Assembly (NCBI RefSeq): GCF_031081985.1
Contig: NZ_JARWSK010000001.1
Coordinates: forward strand, 558,001 to 622,000
Direction of reading: 5' to 3'
DNA: 64,000 bases
DNA from: Komagataeibacter xylinus
Lineage (GTDB): Bacteria; Pseudomonadota; Alphaproteobacteria; Acetobacterales; Acetobacteraceae
The notes under the pieces were generated by a model. The model had not been told where the DNA came from. It did not search any database and was given only the letters and a program-made list of their open reading frames with translations. A program made the translations under genes and the position numbers. Positions 15,814-23,938 of this stretch are shown here, piece by piece. Positions within the stretch are counted from its first letter, which is position 1. Each line of letters begins with the position of its first letter.

Positions 15814-17294
15814 TTCGCGGCCTCCGCACGGATGGCAGGACGGTGGGTGAAGCCTGCGGCCTGTTCCAGCGCGCTGCCGGTGGCCAGCAGGGTTTCCTCA
15901 TCAAACGGGCGGCCGATGAGTTGCAGCCCCAGCGGCAGGCCGGTCGCACCCAGCCCCACGGGCACGGACATGGCGGGCATGCCAGCCATGGAGGCCGGCA
16001 CGGTGAAAATATCGTTCAGGTACATCTGGACCGGATCATCACTCTGTTCGCCCTGCGCGAAAGCAGGGGTGGGTGCTGTGGGGGTGAGCAGCACATCCAC
16101 CTTCTGAAACGCCTCGGTAAAGTCGCGGCGGATGAGGGTGCGCACCTTCTGGGCCTTCAGGTAATAGGCATCGTAATAGCCAGCCGAGAGCACATAGGTG
16201 CCCATCATGATGCGGCGACGCACCTCGGGGCCAAAGCCCGCGCGGCGGGTGGCTTCATACATGGCGTCGAGCGTATCACCGGGCACGCGCTCGCCAAAGC
16301 GCAGGCCGTCATAGCGGGCGAGGTTGGATGAACATTCGGCAGGGGCCACGATGTAATAGGTGGCAAGGCCGTATTTCGTGTGGGGCAGGGACACATCCAC
16401 GATCTCGCAGCCTGCGGCCTTGAGCCATTCAATGCCCTGCTGCCACGCTGCCGCGATCTCGGCGGAGAGGCCCTCGGCGCGGTATTCGGCGGGAATGCCC
16501 ACTTTCAGCCCCTTGAGGCTCCGGCCCACGGCGGCGGAATAATCCGGCACATCGCAGTTGACGCTGGTGCTGTCACGCTCGTCAAAACCGGCCATGGACT
16601 GGAGCATGATGGCGCAGTCGCGCACGCTGCGCGCCATGGGGCCTGCCTGATCGAGCGATGAGGCATAGGCAATGGTGCCAAACCGGCTGCACCTTCCATA
16701 GGTGGGCTTGAGCCCCACGATGCCGCAATAGGCGGCGGGCTGGCGGATGGACCCGCCGGTATCGGTGCCGGTCGCCCCCATGGCCAGCCCGGCGGCCACG
16801 GCGGCAGCCGACCCGCCAGACGAGCCACCGGGCACCAGCGCCGCGTCATCGCCGTTACGCTTCCACGGGTTTTCAACCGGGCCGAAGGCGGAGGTGATGT
16901 TGGCCGACCCCATGGCGAATTCATCAAGATTGGTCTTGCCCACAAACACCGCGCCATCACGCAGCAGGTTGGCCGTGACCGTGCTTTCATAGGGGGGCAC
17001 GAAATTCTTGAGGATGTTGCTCGCCGCCGTAGTCCGCACGCCATTGGTGCAGAACAGGTCCTTGATGCCCAGCGGAATGCCGGTCAGGCTGCGGGCCTCG
17101 CCCTTGGCCAGAACCTCGTCAGCCTGCTGCGCCGCCTTGAGCGCTTCATCGGCGGTGGTGGTGATGTAGGCGTTCAGGCGCGGGTTGAGGGCGGCGATGG
17201 CGTCGGTATGCGCGCGCACCAGTTCCACGGCGCTGAATTTGCGCGCACGCAGGCCGCTTGCGGCATCGGCAATTGTCAGTTCGGTCAGGCTCAT
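15810..17294 (-). CDS. gatA: Asp-tRNA(Asn)/Glu-tRNA(Gln) amidotransferase subunit A
   Basis: 494 residues from ATG 17294 ([20 protein letters not shown]); a longer frame to 17378 is not needed because gatC ends at 17296. Amidase-signature enzyme that hydrolyses glutamine and passes ammonia to GatB. The Ser-cisSer-Lys triad is visible: Lys in GIKDLFCT, the Ser pair in [15 protein letters not shown] and [16 protein letters not shown]. Only one base separates it from the gatC stop, and it overlaps gatB by four bases. Cytoplasmic. Confidence 0.97.
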   Translation of the reverse strand: MSLTELTIADAASGLRARKFSAVELVRAHTDAIAALNPRLNAYITTTADEALKAAQQADEVLAKGEARSLTGIPLGIKDLFCTNGVRTTAASNILKNFVPPYESTVTANLLRDGAVFVGKTNLDEFAMGSANITSAFGPVENPWKRNGDDAALVPGGSSGGSAAAVAAGLAMGATGTDTGGSIRQPAAYCGIVGLKPTYGRCSRFGTIAYASSLDQAGPMARSVRDCAIMLQSMAGFDERDSTSVNCDVPDYSAAVGRSLKGLKVGIPAEYRAEGLSAEIAAAWQQGIEWLKAAGCEIVDVSLPHTKYGLATYYIVAPAECSSNLARYDGLRFGERVPGDTLDAMYEATRRAGFGPEVRRRIMMGTYVLSAGYYDAYYLKAQKVRTLIRRDFTEAFQKVDVLLTPTAPTPAFAQGEQSDDPVQMYLNDIFTVPASMAGMPAMSVPVGLGATGLPLGLQLIGRPFDEETLLATGSALEQAAGFTHRPAIRAEAAK

Positions 17295-17295
17295 C

Positions 17296-17583
17296 TTATT
17301 CAACAACCTTGGGCACGGTATAGAAGGGGCCAACGCCATCGGGCGCGTTGGACAGCACGGCATCACGGCAGTTGCCATCGGTCACCACGTCCGGGCGCGT
17401 GCGCAGGGCGGCATGGCCCGTGCCGACCATGGGGGGCACCCCCTCGACATCGACCTCGTTCAACTGCTCGACCCAGCCGAGGATCCCGTTAAGCTCCCCT
17501 TGCAGGGCGGGAACATCAGACTCGTCAATACCAATCCGTGCCAGTCTGGCAATGCGGCGGACGGTCGCGGGATCAAGCGACAT
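17296..17583 (-). CDS. gatC: Asp-tRNA(Asn)/Glu-tRNA(Gln) amidotransferase subunit C
   Basis: 95 residues starting [20 protein letters not shown] at ATG 17583, preceded at 10 bases by GGAAAG. GatC is the small linker subunit that stabilises GatA-GatB. The pattern V-x-x-I-A-x-L-A-R-I at the start, then [20 protein letters not shown] and a C-terminal extended tail, is typical. First gene of the operon. The promoter region is shared with the divergent ruvX, whose ATG lies only 75 bp away. Confidence 0.95.
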   Translation of the reverse strand: MSLDPATVRRIARLARIGIDESDVPALQGELNGILGWVEQLNEVDVEGVPPMVGTGHAALRTRPDVVTDGNCRDAVLSNAPDGVGPFYTVPKVVE

Positions 17584-17658
17584 GAAGCAATAACTTTCCA
17601 TCAGAACAGGGGCAGAATATCCTGCGGCGCAGGACCGCTGAGGAACATACCCCCGACC

Positions 17659-18129
17659 ATGCCCCTGTTCAACATATCCGATCTCCGTGCTGGCCTGCGC
17701 CGCGACCAGCGCCTGCTTGGCCTTGACCCTGGCAAAAAGACAATCGGCATCGCGCTGTCAGATGTGGGGCTGATGCTGGCCTCCCCGCATATAGGGCTCA
17801 AGCGCGCAAAACTGTCGGTCAATGCCGCCGAAATCAGTAAAATTGCCCGTGCGCAGGATGTGGGCGGCCTGGTGGTGGGCCTGCCGCTCTCGCTTGATGG
17901 CAGCTTCGGCCCCGCCGCCCAGGCAGCACGCGACTGGACGCTCAACCTGTCCGACATGACCGGCCTGCCTGCCGCCATGTGGGATGAACGGCTGTCATCC
18001 TCCGCCGTGAACCGCTTCCTCATTGCCGAGGCCGACATGACGCGCCAGCGCCGGGGCGAGGTGGTGGACCAGATGGCGGCGGCCTACATTTTGCAGGCCG
18101 CCCTTGATGCATCGATCCCGCAGGAGTAG
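17659..18129 (+). CDS. ruvX: YqgF/RuvX family putative pre-16S rRNA nuclease
   Basis: 156 residues from ATG 17659. The RNase-H-like fold is marked by LLGLDPGKKTIGIALSD (first Asp), GGLVVGLPLSLDGS, MWDERLSSSAVNRFL (Glu) and VVDQMAAAYILQAALD (last Asp). The family was first proposed as a Holliday-junction resolvase; later work assigns it to pre-16S rRNA processing. Divergent from gatC, whose ATG is 75 bp away, so the promoters overlap. No close partner downstream. Confidence 0.93.
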   Translation: MPLFNISDLRAGLRRDQRLLGLDPGKKTIGIALSDVGLMLASPHIGLKRAKLSVNAAEISKIARAQDVGGLVVGLPLSLDGSFGPAAQAARDWTLNLSDMTGLPAAMWDERLSSSAVNRFLIAEADMTRQRRGEVVDQMAAAYILQAALDASIPQE

Positions 18130-18294
18130 GGGCACTTTCGAATTCGTGATGGCATGACTGGATTGTGCCAAAACCGGACCCCGGCGGTGCGGGGGCTGCT
18201 ATGCTGGCTCCCACCACCGGCGCGCACCGGGACGTGACCCCTCCCAAACGCTTCTTTCGCCGGACCCATGTTGCATAAACAAGGATGCCCGGCC

Positions 18295-19218
18295 ATGCGC
18301 CTGCCACACCTGCCGTACCTTCATATCCATGTGCATGACCGCCCGCTGGCAGGCGACCCGCACCCGCACAACCTGTTTCACTGGAAGCTGTATTTCTGCG
18401 AGGCGATCGCCACCGCCATCCTCATGATCCTCGGGCTGAGTGCGGTCATCCTGCTCAGCGCGCCCGCCAGTCCACTCGGGGGGGTGCTCATGCACCATCC
18501 CTATATCCAGACCGCGTTGTGCGGGCTGTGCTTTGGCCTGTCGGGCACGGCGGCGGCCATGACGCCGTTCGGCAAGGTCAGCGGGGCGCATATCAACCCC
18601 TCCGTCACCCTGGCATTCTCGCTGGCCAAGCGCATCGGCGGGGTGGATGCGCTGAACTACATGATCGCGCAGGTCATCGGTGCCTTTATCGGCACGGCGG
18701 TAGTGTATGAAGCGGGCAGGCTGATTGCGTGGTGGGGCAACATGGCCGTGGCGGTGCATTATGGCGCGACCGTGCCCTACGGCCAGATTTCAATCTGGTG
18801 GGCCATGTGGTCGGAAATGTTCGTGACTGCGGCGCTGATCGCCATGCTGTACTGGCTGGCCGCCCACCCACGGTGGAAGTTCATCACGCCCTGGTCGGGC
18901 GGGCTGTTCTTTCTCGTGCTTAACCCCATTACGGCGTGGCTTTCGGGCAATAGCGTCAATTTTGCGCGCACGCTGGCCCCGGCACTGTTTGCCGGGCAAT
19001 GGTCGGGGCTGTGGGTTTACGTGGTGGGTCCATTTGCCGGGGCATCGCTTGCGGTCATGGCCATTCGCATGAACCTTCTGGGCAAGCTGCACCTGCTTGA
19101 GGCGCGCCTGGTCAATTTTGGCCACCATGGCCGCGTGCCGGGGCTTGATGACCCGCACCGCAAGCTCAACCACCCCGATGATCCCGACCATGTGCCCCCC
19201 GGCGCAGGACCGGCCTGA
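18295..19218 (+). CDS. MIP-family aquaglyceroporin with altered NPA boxes
   Basis: 307 residues from ATG 18295, which has AAGGA about 10 bases upstream; ATG 18268 is less well supported. A major intrinsic protein with six membrane segments (about 30-250 in this numbering). The two NPA boxes are changed: the first is NPS (SGAHINPSVTLAF) and the second NFA (NSVNFARTLAPALF). The Arg after the second box is kept, and the aromatic/Arg filter region is plausible. The C-terminus is His/Asp/Pro-rich (VPGLDDPHRKLNHPDDPDHV), possibly metal-binding. It lies 126 bp before dihydroxyacetone kinase on the same strand, suggesting glycerol or dihydroxyacetone transport. Confidence 0.85.
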   Translation: MRLPHLPYLHIHVHDRPLAGDPHPHNLFHWKLYFCEAIATAILMILGLSAVILLSAPASPLGGVLMHHPYIQTALCGLCFGLSGTAAAMTPFGKVSGAHINPSVTLAFSLAKRIGGVDALNYMIAQVIGAFIGTAVVYEAGRLIAWWGNMAVAVHYGATVPYGQISIWWAMWSEMFVTAALIAMLYWLAAHPRWKFITPWSGGLFFLVLNPITAWLSGNSVNFARTLAPALFAGQWSGLWVYVVGPFAGASLAVMAIRMNLLGKLHLLEARLVNFGHHGRVPGLDDPHRKLNHPDDPDHVPPGAGPA

Positions 19219-19344
19219 ACCGGCAGGCCCGCGCAAGGCGCAACCCACACGTGACATATTCCGTTATTTTGCTACGGGGGAATTAGAGGCCATAGTGCCG
19301 CGCCGCCATGCCTGCCATGAGCTGCCGAGGGAGAGTGCATAAGA

Positions 19345-20979
19345 ATGAAGCGTTTTTTCAACACGCGCGAAACCGTTGTAACCGAAGCGCTGGACGGGTT
19401 CCTGCGCTCAAGCGCGGGCCACCATTTGTGCCGCCTGGATGGCTACCCCGATACCTGCGTGATCATGCGCCGCGAAATCGACCGCCGCGAGGTTTCGGTC
19501 ATTTCGGGTGGCGGGTCGGGGCATGAGCCTGCGCATGCGGGCTTTGTCGGCCATGGCATGCTGACGGCTGCAGTGTGTGGCGCGCTGTTTGCCTCTCCCT
19601 GCGTTGATGCGATCCTTGCCGCGATCCTGGCCACGACGGGGGAGGCGGGCTGCCTGCTGGTGGTCAAGAACTATACCGGCGACCGGCTGAACTTCGGCCT
19701 CGCCGCCGAGCGCGCCCGCGCGCTGGGCAAGAAGGTGGAAATGGTGACCGTGGGCGATGACATCGCCCTACCGGGTTCGGCCACGCCGCGCGGTGTTGCG
19801 GGCACGGTGCTTGCGCACAAGCTGGCGGGCTATGGCGCGGCACAGGGCTGGTCGCTCGAGCATGTGACCGAGTTCGTGCGCGACGGCACGAAACGCATGC
19901 GCACCATCGGCATGGCGCTGGAAGACTGCAACCCCTATGAGCCCGCCCGCGCCAGCCGCCTGGCCGCCGATCAGGCCGAACTTGGCCTTGGCATTCATGG
20001 CGAGCCGGGAGCGCAGCGCATTGCCGTGGCCGGTGCGAATGACCTGATGGCGCTGGCCGCCAGCACGCTTGAGGCCAGCCTGCCCACCACCGTGCGCAAT
20101 ACCCGCTTTGCCCTCGTGCTCAACAACCTTGGCACCGTGCCGGAAGTGGAAATGGCGCTGTTGCTGGAATCCTTCAGCCACACGCCGCTCGCCCGCCGCA
20201 TCTCGCACGTGATTGGCCCGGCACCGCTCATGACGGCGCTGGACATGAACGGCTTCTCGCTCACCCTGATCGAGCTTGACGCGGCCACCACCGCCGCCCT
20301 GCAGGCCCCGGCCCAGCCAAGTGCGTGGCCCGGCATCACTACATTCGGCAGCCCCAGCGTGGCCCCCATGCCCGCCATGCCTGATGCCTTTCCCTTCACG
20401 CCCAGCCACAATGCGGCTGTTGCCAGCCTGCTGGCGCGGGGGGCTGACATACTGATGGCCAACGAGGCGGCGCTGAACGAACTTGACGGCAAGATCGGCG
20501 ATGGCGATGCAGGCTCCACCTTTGCAAGCGCTGCGCGTGACATCACTGCCGTGCGCGACCGCCTGCCCATGAACGACCCGCACCAGCTCATGGCCACCAT
20601 CGGCAATATCCTGACCCAGCATGCCGGTGGCTCGAGCGGGGTGCTTTTTGCCATCATGTTCTCGGCGGCAGGCCACAGCAAACAGCCCTGGCAGCAGGCC
20701 CTGCGTGAAGGGCTGGCCCATATGATGGAATGCGGTGGCGCCAAACCGGGCGACCGCACCATGATCGACGCGCTCCACCCCGCCCTTGAAGTGCTGGCCA
20801 CCGGCGGCACGCTACAGCAGGCTGCCAAAGCCGCGCGCAAGGGTGCGGATGCCACCACCACCATGGACAGCGCCCGCGCAGGCCGCGCCGCCTACGTGCC
20901 CAGCGAACATGTGCGCAACGTGCCCGATCCCGGCGCCGAGGCCGTGGCCCGCCTGCTCGAAGGGCTGGCGGCGGGCTGA
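19345..20979 (+). CDS. ATP-dependent dihydroxyacetone kinase (DhaK-DhaL fusion)
   Basis: 544 residues. Residues 1-330 are DhaK: SGGGSGHEPAHAGFVGHGML binds dihydroxyacetone, and the active-site His lies in GLGIHGEPGAQ. A linker leads to DhaL (about 365-540), where NELDGKIGDGDAGSTFASA supplies the Asp residues that bind Mg-ATP, with HAGGSSGVLF. The fused form is the ATP-using kind, as in Citrobacter, rather than the PEP-dependent system. Reaction: dihydroxyacetone + ATP to DHAP, feeding glycerol or DHA into central metabolism, relevant for acetic acid bacteria that produce DHA. A GAGGGAGAG site lies 9 bases before the start. Pairs with the upstream aquaglyceroporin. Confidence 0.95.
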   Translation: MKRFFNTRETVVTEALDGFLRSSAGHHLCRLDGYPDTCVIMRREIDRREVSVISGGGSGHEPAHAGFVGHGMLTAAVCGALFASPCVDAILAAILATTGEAGCLLVVKNYTGDRLNFGLAAERARALGKKVEMVTVGDDIALPGSATPRGVAGTVLAHKLAGYGAAQGWSLEHVTEFVRDGTKRMRTIGMALEDCNPYEPARASRLAADQAELGLGIHGEPGAQRIAVAGANDLMALAASTLEASLPTTVRNTRFALVLNNLGTVPEVEMALLLESFSHTPLARRISHVIGPAPLMTALDMNGFSLTLIELDAATTAALQAPAQPSAWPGITTFGSPSVAPMPAMPDAFPFTPSHNAAVASLLARGADILMANEAALNELDGKIGDGDAGSTFASAARDITAVRDRLPMNDPHQLMATIGNILTQHAGGSSGVLFAIMFSAAGHSKQPWQQALREGLAHMMECGGAKPGDRTMIDALHPALEVLATGGTLQQAAKAARKGADATTTMDSARAGRAAYVPSEHVRNVPDPGAEAVARLLEGLAAG

Positions 20980-20986
20980 ACACCAT

Positions 20987-21018
20987 GCGGAACAGCCGCT
21001 GGCTGGTGGCTGTTCCGC
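20987..21018 (+). terminator. hairpin after dihydroxyacetone kinase
   Basis: GCGGAACAGCC pairs with GGCTGTTCCGC around a 10-base loop, 8 bp after the kinase stop codon. No T-run follows, so termination may need Rho. The convergent gene ends at 21056. Confidence 0.55.
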
Positions 21019-21055
21019 GCGGGCAAGGGCAGGGGAGCGAAGCAGGCCGAGCCAC

Positions 21056-21916
21056 CTATGTCCGTGCGGCGCTGACACTCTCTTCATCAAGCACCGTGTC
21101 AGCATTCAAAAGGCACATCCGCTCAGGATCAAAGGGCTGGCCTGAAGCAAACAGGGCGCTTGTCGTATCCGCAGCCAGTGCGTGGCTTACATCAAAACCA
21201 TCATGCTGCGCATGGCCTGCCTGGAGCAGAACTGGAACAAGATCGGCCCAGGACAGGCAGGCGACCTGCGTCTCACCATCGTCCTGCCTGCGTGCCATCA
21301 GCACATAATCCACACGCGGCAGCATGATGGGCATGCCATCGACCCAGATGGCGGCGGTAAGTATCTTTTCATCCAGCGCAAAGGAGGACATTTTGGGAAT
21401 GGCCTTGGCATCACCCAACCTTTGCTGGCGGCCATCAAGCGTATCGTTCCACTCCCAACAGCGCATGAGCGTGGCACGAGGCAGTACATACCTGAAAGGA
21501 TCATGACGGGACAATATGCGGATGGCGGCAATATTGCCCGCGTTCCACCCCTTGAGCAGGCCGGCAGGCGTATAGGGGCCTGACCCCATGCCATCCATCT
21601 GCGGGTCATTAATGCGGGCAGGGAAGCGGGCCAGAAGAGCCGTGATTTCCCGTGCCATTTCAACAGCGAAAAAACTTGGCCTGCAATAGTTCAGATTGCA
21701 GAGCACGCTTGTTATTTCAGTTTTATTTTCATTATTTTTATCTTCTTCATCATTTCCATCACAATCCGTGAAAATGGTAAAATAGACGCCGGTCGTATCA
21801 TTCTGGTACCCGAAATCGTCACCATCCATGAAGTAATGTTTCCGGCTTTGCAGAAAATTCCAGAAATCCGTTTTTTCTACTGGCAACTCAAATTCAATGT
21901 CCAGATCATAGCTCAT
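21056..21916 (-). CDS. hypothetical protein (286 aa)
   Basis: 286 residues starting MSYDLDIEFELPVEKTDFWN at ATG 21916, with AGGAAG upstream. I do not recognise a named family, but the start Y-D-L-x-I-E-x-x-L-P recalls small uncharacterised proteins of contact-dependent or immunity-like type. The N-terminal third has an acidic, Asn-rich stretch (TDCDGNDEEDKNNENKTEIT) of low GC, unlike the rest. No signal peptide or membrane segment. It stands alone between convergent dihydroxyacetone kinase and yjdM; the base composition of its 5' part suggests foreign origin. Confidence 0.75.
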   Translation of the reverse strand: MSYDLDIEFELPVEKTDFWNFLQSRKHYFMDGDDFGYQNDTTGVYFTIFTDCDGNDEEDKNNENKTEITSVLCNLNYCRPSFFAVEMAREITALLARFPARINDPQMDGMGSGPYTPAGLLKGWNAGNIAAIRILSRHDPFRYVLPRATLMRCWEWNDTLDGRQQRLGDAKAIPKMSSFALDEKILTAAIWVDGMPIMLPRVDYVLMARRQDDGETQVACLSWADLVPVLLQAGHAQHDGFDVSHALAADTTSALFASGQPFDPERMCLLNADTVLDEESVSAART

Positions 21917-22032
21917 GCCCGGTTCTTCCTTAATATAGGTAAATAAGTATAATTATATCAGGAAGAAGCGGAAAATCCATCCATGCCAAAAGGGGTAGCG
22001 CATCATGACAGATGGCTACCCCGGCAAGAAAA

Positions 22033-22386
22033 TCAGGCTTTACGGACGAATTCGGATTTCAGGTTGATGGCGCCAATACCTGCAATCTTGCAGGCAATAT
22101 TGTGCCCGTCCGTGCCATCGACCAGACGGATGCCCTTCACCTTGGTGCCACCCTTGATAACGGATGAGGCCCCCTTGATCTTGAGGTCCTTGATCACCGT
22201 AACACTATCGCCATCAGCGAGCACGTTGCCATTGGCATCGCGGATCTCGCCGGGGCCATCGGCGGCAGCACCGGCCGCATTGTCCTTCGGGTTCCATTCA
22301 CACCCGCACTCCGGGCAGGTCCACAGGCTGCCATCGGGGTAGACATGTTCGCACCCGCATTCGGGGCATTTGAGGTCGTTTTCCAT
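22033..22386 (-). CDS. yjdM: YjdM/PhnA-type zinc-ribbon protein
   Basis: 117 residues with an N-terminal zinc ribbon of two Cys pairs ([20 protein letters not shown] then CGCEW) and the YjdM/PhnA domain ([20 protein letters not shown], then [32 protein letters not shown]). Once annotated as an alkylphosphonate protein, its function is unsettled; it is not phosphonoacetate hydrolase. A GGATC site lies close to ATG 22386. Alone in its strand context. Confidence 0.93.
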   Translation of the reverse strand: MENDLKCPECGCEHVYPDGSLWTCPECGCEWNPKDNAAGAAADGPGEIRDANGNVLADGDSVTVIKDLKIKGASSVIKGGTKVKGIRLVDGTDGHNIACKIAGIGAINLKSEFVRKA

Positions 22387-22504
22387 AATGATCCTTAACT
22401 GTCAGGGCCTACGCCCATAAACCACGCAGGCCCCGACAGAAAGGATATGGATCATGCAGGGGTCATTTTCTGGCCGCAGCCAGCCCCATCAGGGCACGTG
22501 TCCC

Positions 22505-22651
22505 TTACTGCTGGGGCGCCGTGCCGCCATGGGTGCTCACGCCGGGGCCACCGCCATCATCGGAGCCACCACCGGCGGGCTTGGGTTTGTCGCACCCGGC
22601 AAGGCAGGTCAGGACGGCCGCGGCCATCATCATCCGCGCAAGGTTTCGCAT
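22505..22651 (-). CDS. small lipoprotein (48 aa)
   Basis: A 48-residue frame from ATG 22651 to TAA 22505-22507, preceded by GGAGAGGAG. It begins MRNLARMMMAAAVLTCLAGC, a complete lipoprotein signal with lipobox L-A-G-C, so Cys20 would be lipidated. The mature part of 29 residues is short and Gly/Asp/Pro-rich (DKPKPAGGGSDDGGGPGVST then HGGTAPQQ), with no fold expected. Comparable small lipoproteins are common in alphaproteobacteria and often unannotated. Asp after the lipid Cys would favour inner-membrane retention in enteric bacteria; whether that rule holds here is unknown. Confidence 0.7.
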   Translation of the reverse strand: MRNLARMMMAAAVLTCLAGCDKPKPAGGGSDDGGGPGVSTHGGTAPQQ

Positions 22652-22848
22652 TGGTTTTCTCCTCTCCAGCTATTCTGGCTTTCAAGAGGGGTAAACCGCC
22701 GGACCGCGCCACGGTTGCGTATGAAAACAGGGCAGCGCTGCGCCAGCAGGCCTGCGGCGCACATCTCGCGCATGCGCATGCAGCAACGATGGCGGTGCTG
22801 GAGGGAAGGATATTCCATCCGGTGCCTGTCCGTCTGTTCGGGGCCGCC

Positions 22849-22950
22849 CTAGCGGACGGCCTGCTTGCGGAAAAAACGCTCGACAGCCAGCATGCCAAGC
22901 AACAGCGCGACGCCAAAGCCTTCGCGTGTATGGTCGATGAGGTAACGCAT
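22849..22950 (-). CDS. very small membrane protein (33 aa)
   Basis: A 33-residue frame from ATG 22950 to TAG 22849-22851 with a strong GGAGGAGG ribosome binding site. It begins MRYLIDHTREGFGVALLLGM and continues LAVERFFRKQAVR: one short hydrophobic segment (about 12-23) with a basic C-terminus, as in small single-span inner-membrane proteins. The 197 bp between it and the 48-aa lipoprotein holds nothing I can identify. Function unknown; translation is supported by the ribosome site but not proven. Confidence 0.5.
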   Translation of the reverse strand: MRYLIDHTREGFGVALLLGMLAVERFFRKQAVR

Positions 22951-23333
22951 AACGGCCTCCTCCATTTGGCTTGTCAGATTCATACTGACGCATCATTCAC
23001 GCCAGCGGAAGTCAAAACGCCCATATCGCTCTTCACGATATGGAACTGATCGCACAGGCCAGCCGGGTGTTGCGCATTCATGGCCGTTTTTTTATTTTCC
23101 CTCCGCCCAAGTTTAAAAAAAGCCAATTAAAGACGTTTTTGGTGAAGCTTTTTTCAAAAAGCATCAAAAGACACCGCCTGTCCGAAAGCAGGACGTTTTT
23201 AAGAACGTGTCAGGACATAACCTTGCCAGCGCCCCGCACGACGGCATAGGAAAAAGGTCATGTCATGCTCCCTACCGCACAGACCCACCCGCTCCATGCG
23301 CCCTTCCGCCCGCCACAGGGCAGGGGACATGCC
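22951..23333. other. intergenic stretch with a hairpin repeat copy
   Basis: 383 bp without a gene that I can support. Its centre (23130-23212) holds a copy of the dispersed paired-hairpin repeat. The right part is the upstream region of the YaiI-family gene; no clear promoter was identified. Confidence 0.6.
23130..23212 (-). repeat. dispersed paired-hairpin repeat, copy A
   Basis: On the minus strand it reads like copy B at 37366-37450: a hairpin near GCTTTTTGAAAAAAGCTTC (23144-23165), then CACCAAAAACGTCTTTAATT. The first hairpin of the family is degenerate here. Confidence 0.7.
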
Positions 23334-23828
23334 ATGACGCGCATTTTCATTGATGCCGATGCCTGCCCGGTGCGCGACGAGACCTATCGCGTCGCACTGC
23401 GCTATGGGCTGCACACCTTTGTCGTCTCGAACAGCCTGCTGGCCGTGCCGGCCTCGCCGCTGATCGAGCGCGTGGTGGTGACACAGGGCATGGACGTGGC
23501 TGATGACTGGATTGCCGAGCATGCGGCCGCGCATGACATTGTCATATCAGCCGATATTCCGCTGGCCGCGCGCTGTGTCGCGCGCGGGGCCTGCGTGCTC
23601 GACCCCAAGGGCCGCATTCTTGATGATAACGCCATCGGCATGGCGCTGGCCGTGCGCAACCTCATGACCGACCTGCGTGATACCGGTGTCGTGACCCAGA
23701 GCAATCACGGCTTTACCCGCGCTGACCGCTCCACGTTTCTCTCAGCCCTTGATACCGCCGTGGTCAAGGCCCGCAAACGCGCGGCAGGGCACGGGCGACC
23801 GCTGCCTATTGTGCCACCCACGGCATAA
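23334..23828 (+). CDS. YaiI/YqxD family protein (UPF0178)
   Basis: 164 residues from ATG 23334 (MTRIFIDADACPVRDETYRV). The family signature I-x-x-D-A-D-A-C-P-V at the start, and later SADIPLAARCVARGACVLDP with G-R-x-x-x-x-x-N-I, marks UPF0178, a PIN-like nuclease-type fold of unknown function. The acidic residues expected of a metal site (D-A-D, the Asp in ISADIP) are present. An upstream ATG at 23265 in frame is not needed. It runs towards pgm, separated by a hairpin repeat copy. Confidence 0.88.
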   Translation: MTRIFIDADACPVRDETYRVALRYGLHTFVVSNSLLAVPASPLIERVVVTQGMDVADDWIAEHAAAHDIVISADIPLAARCVARGACVLDPKGRILDDNAIGMALAVRNLMTDLRDTGVVTQSNHGFTRADRSTFLSALDTAVVKARKRAAGHGRPLPIVPPTA

Positions 23829-23892
23829 GGGAGGCTGCAACACAAAAATGCCGCCCGCTCCAAGGGGAACGGACGGCACGAAGGTTGGGAAC

Positions 23893-23916
23893 GCCGCCTT
23901 TTTGAAAAAAGGCGGC
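23893..23916. repeat. dispersed hairpin repeat, copy F (likely bidirectional terminator)
   Basis: Perfect hairpin of the family: GCCGCCTTTTTGAAAAAAGG then CGGC. It lies between the convergent YaiI-family gene and pgm, 22 bp from the pgm stop codon, with A and T runs inside the stem, suitable as terminator for both. Confidence 0.7.
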
Positions 23917-23938
23917 ACCCGGAAACCTTTCCCTGAAC

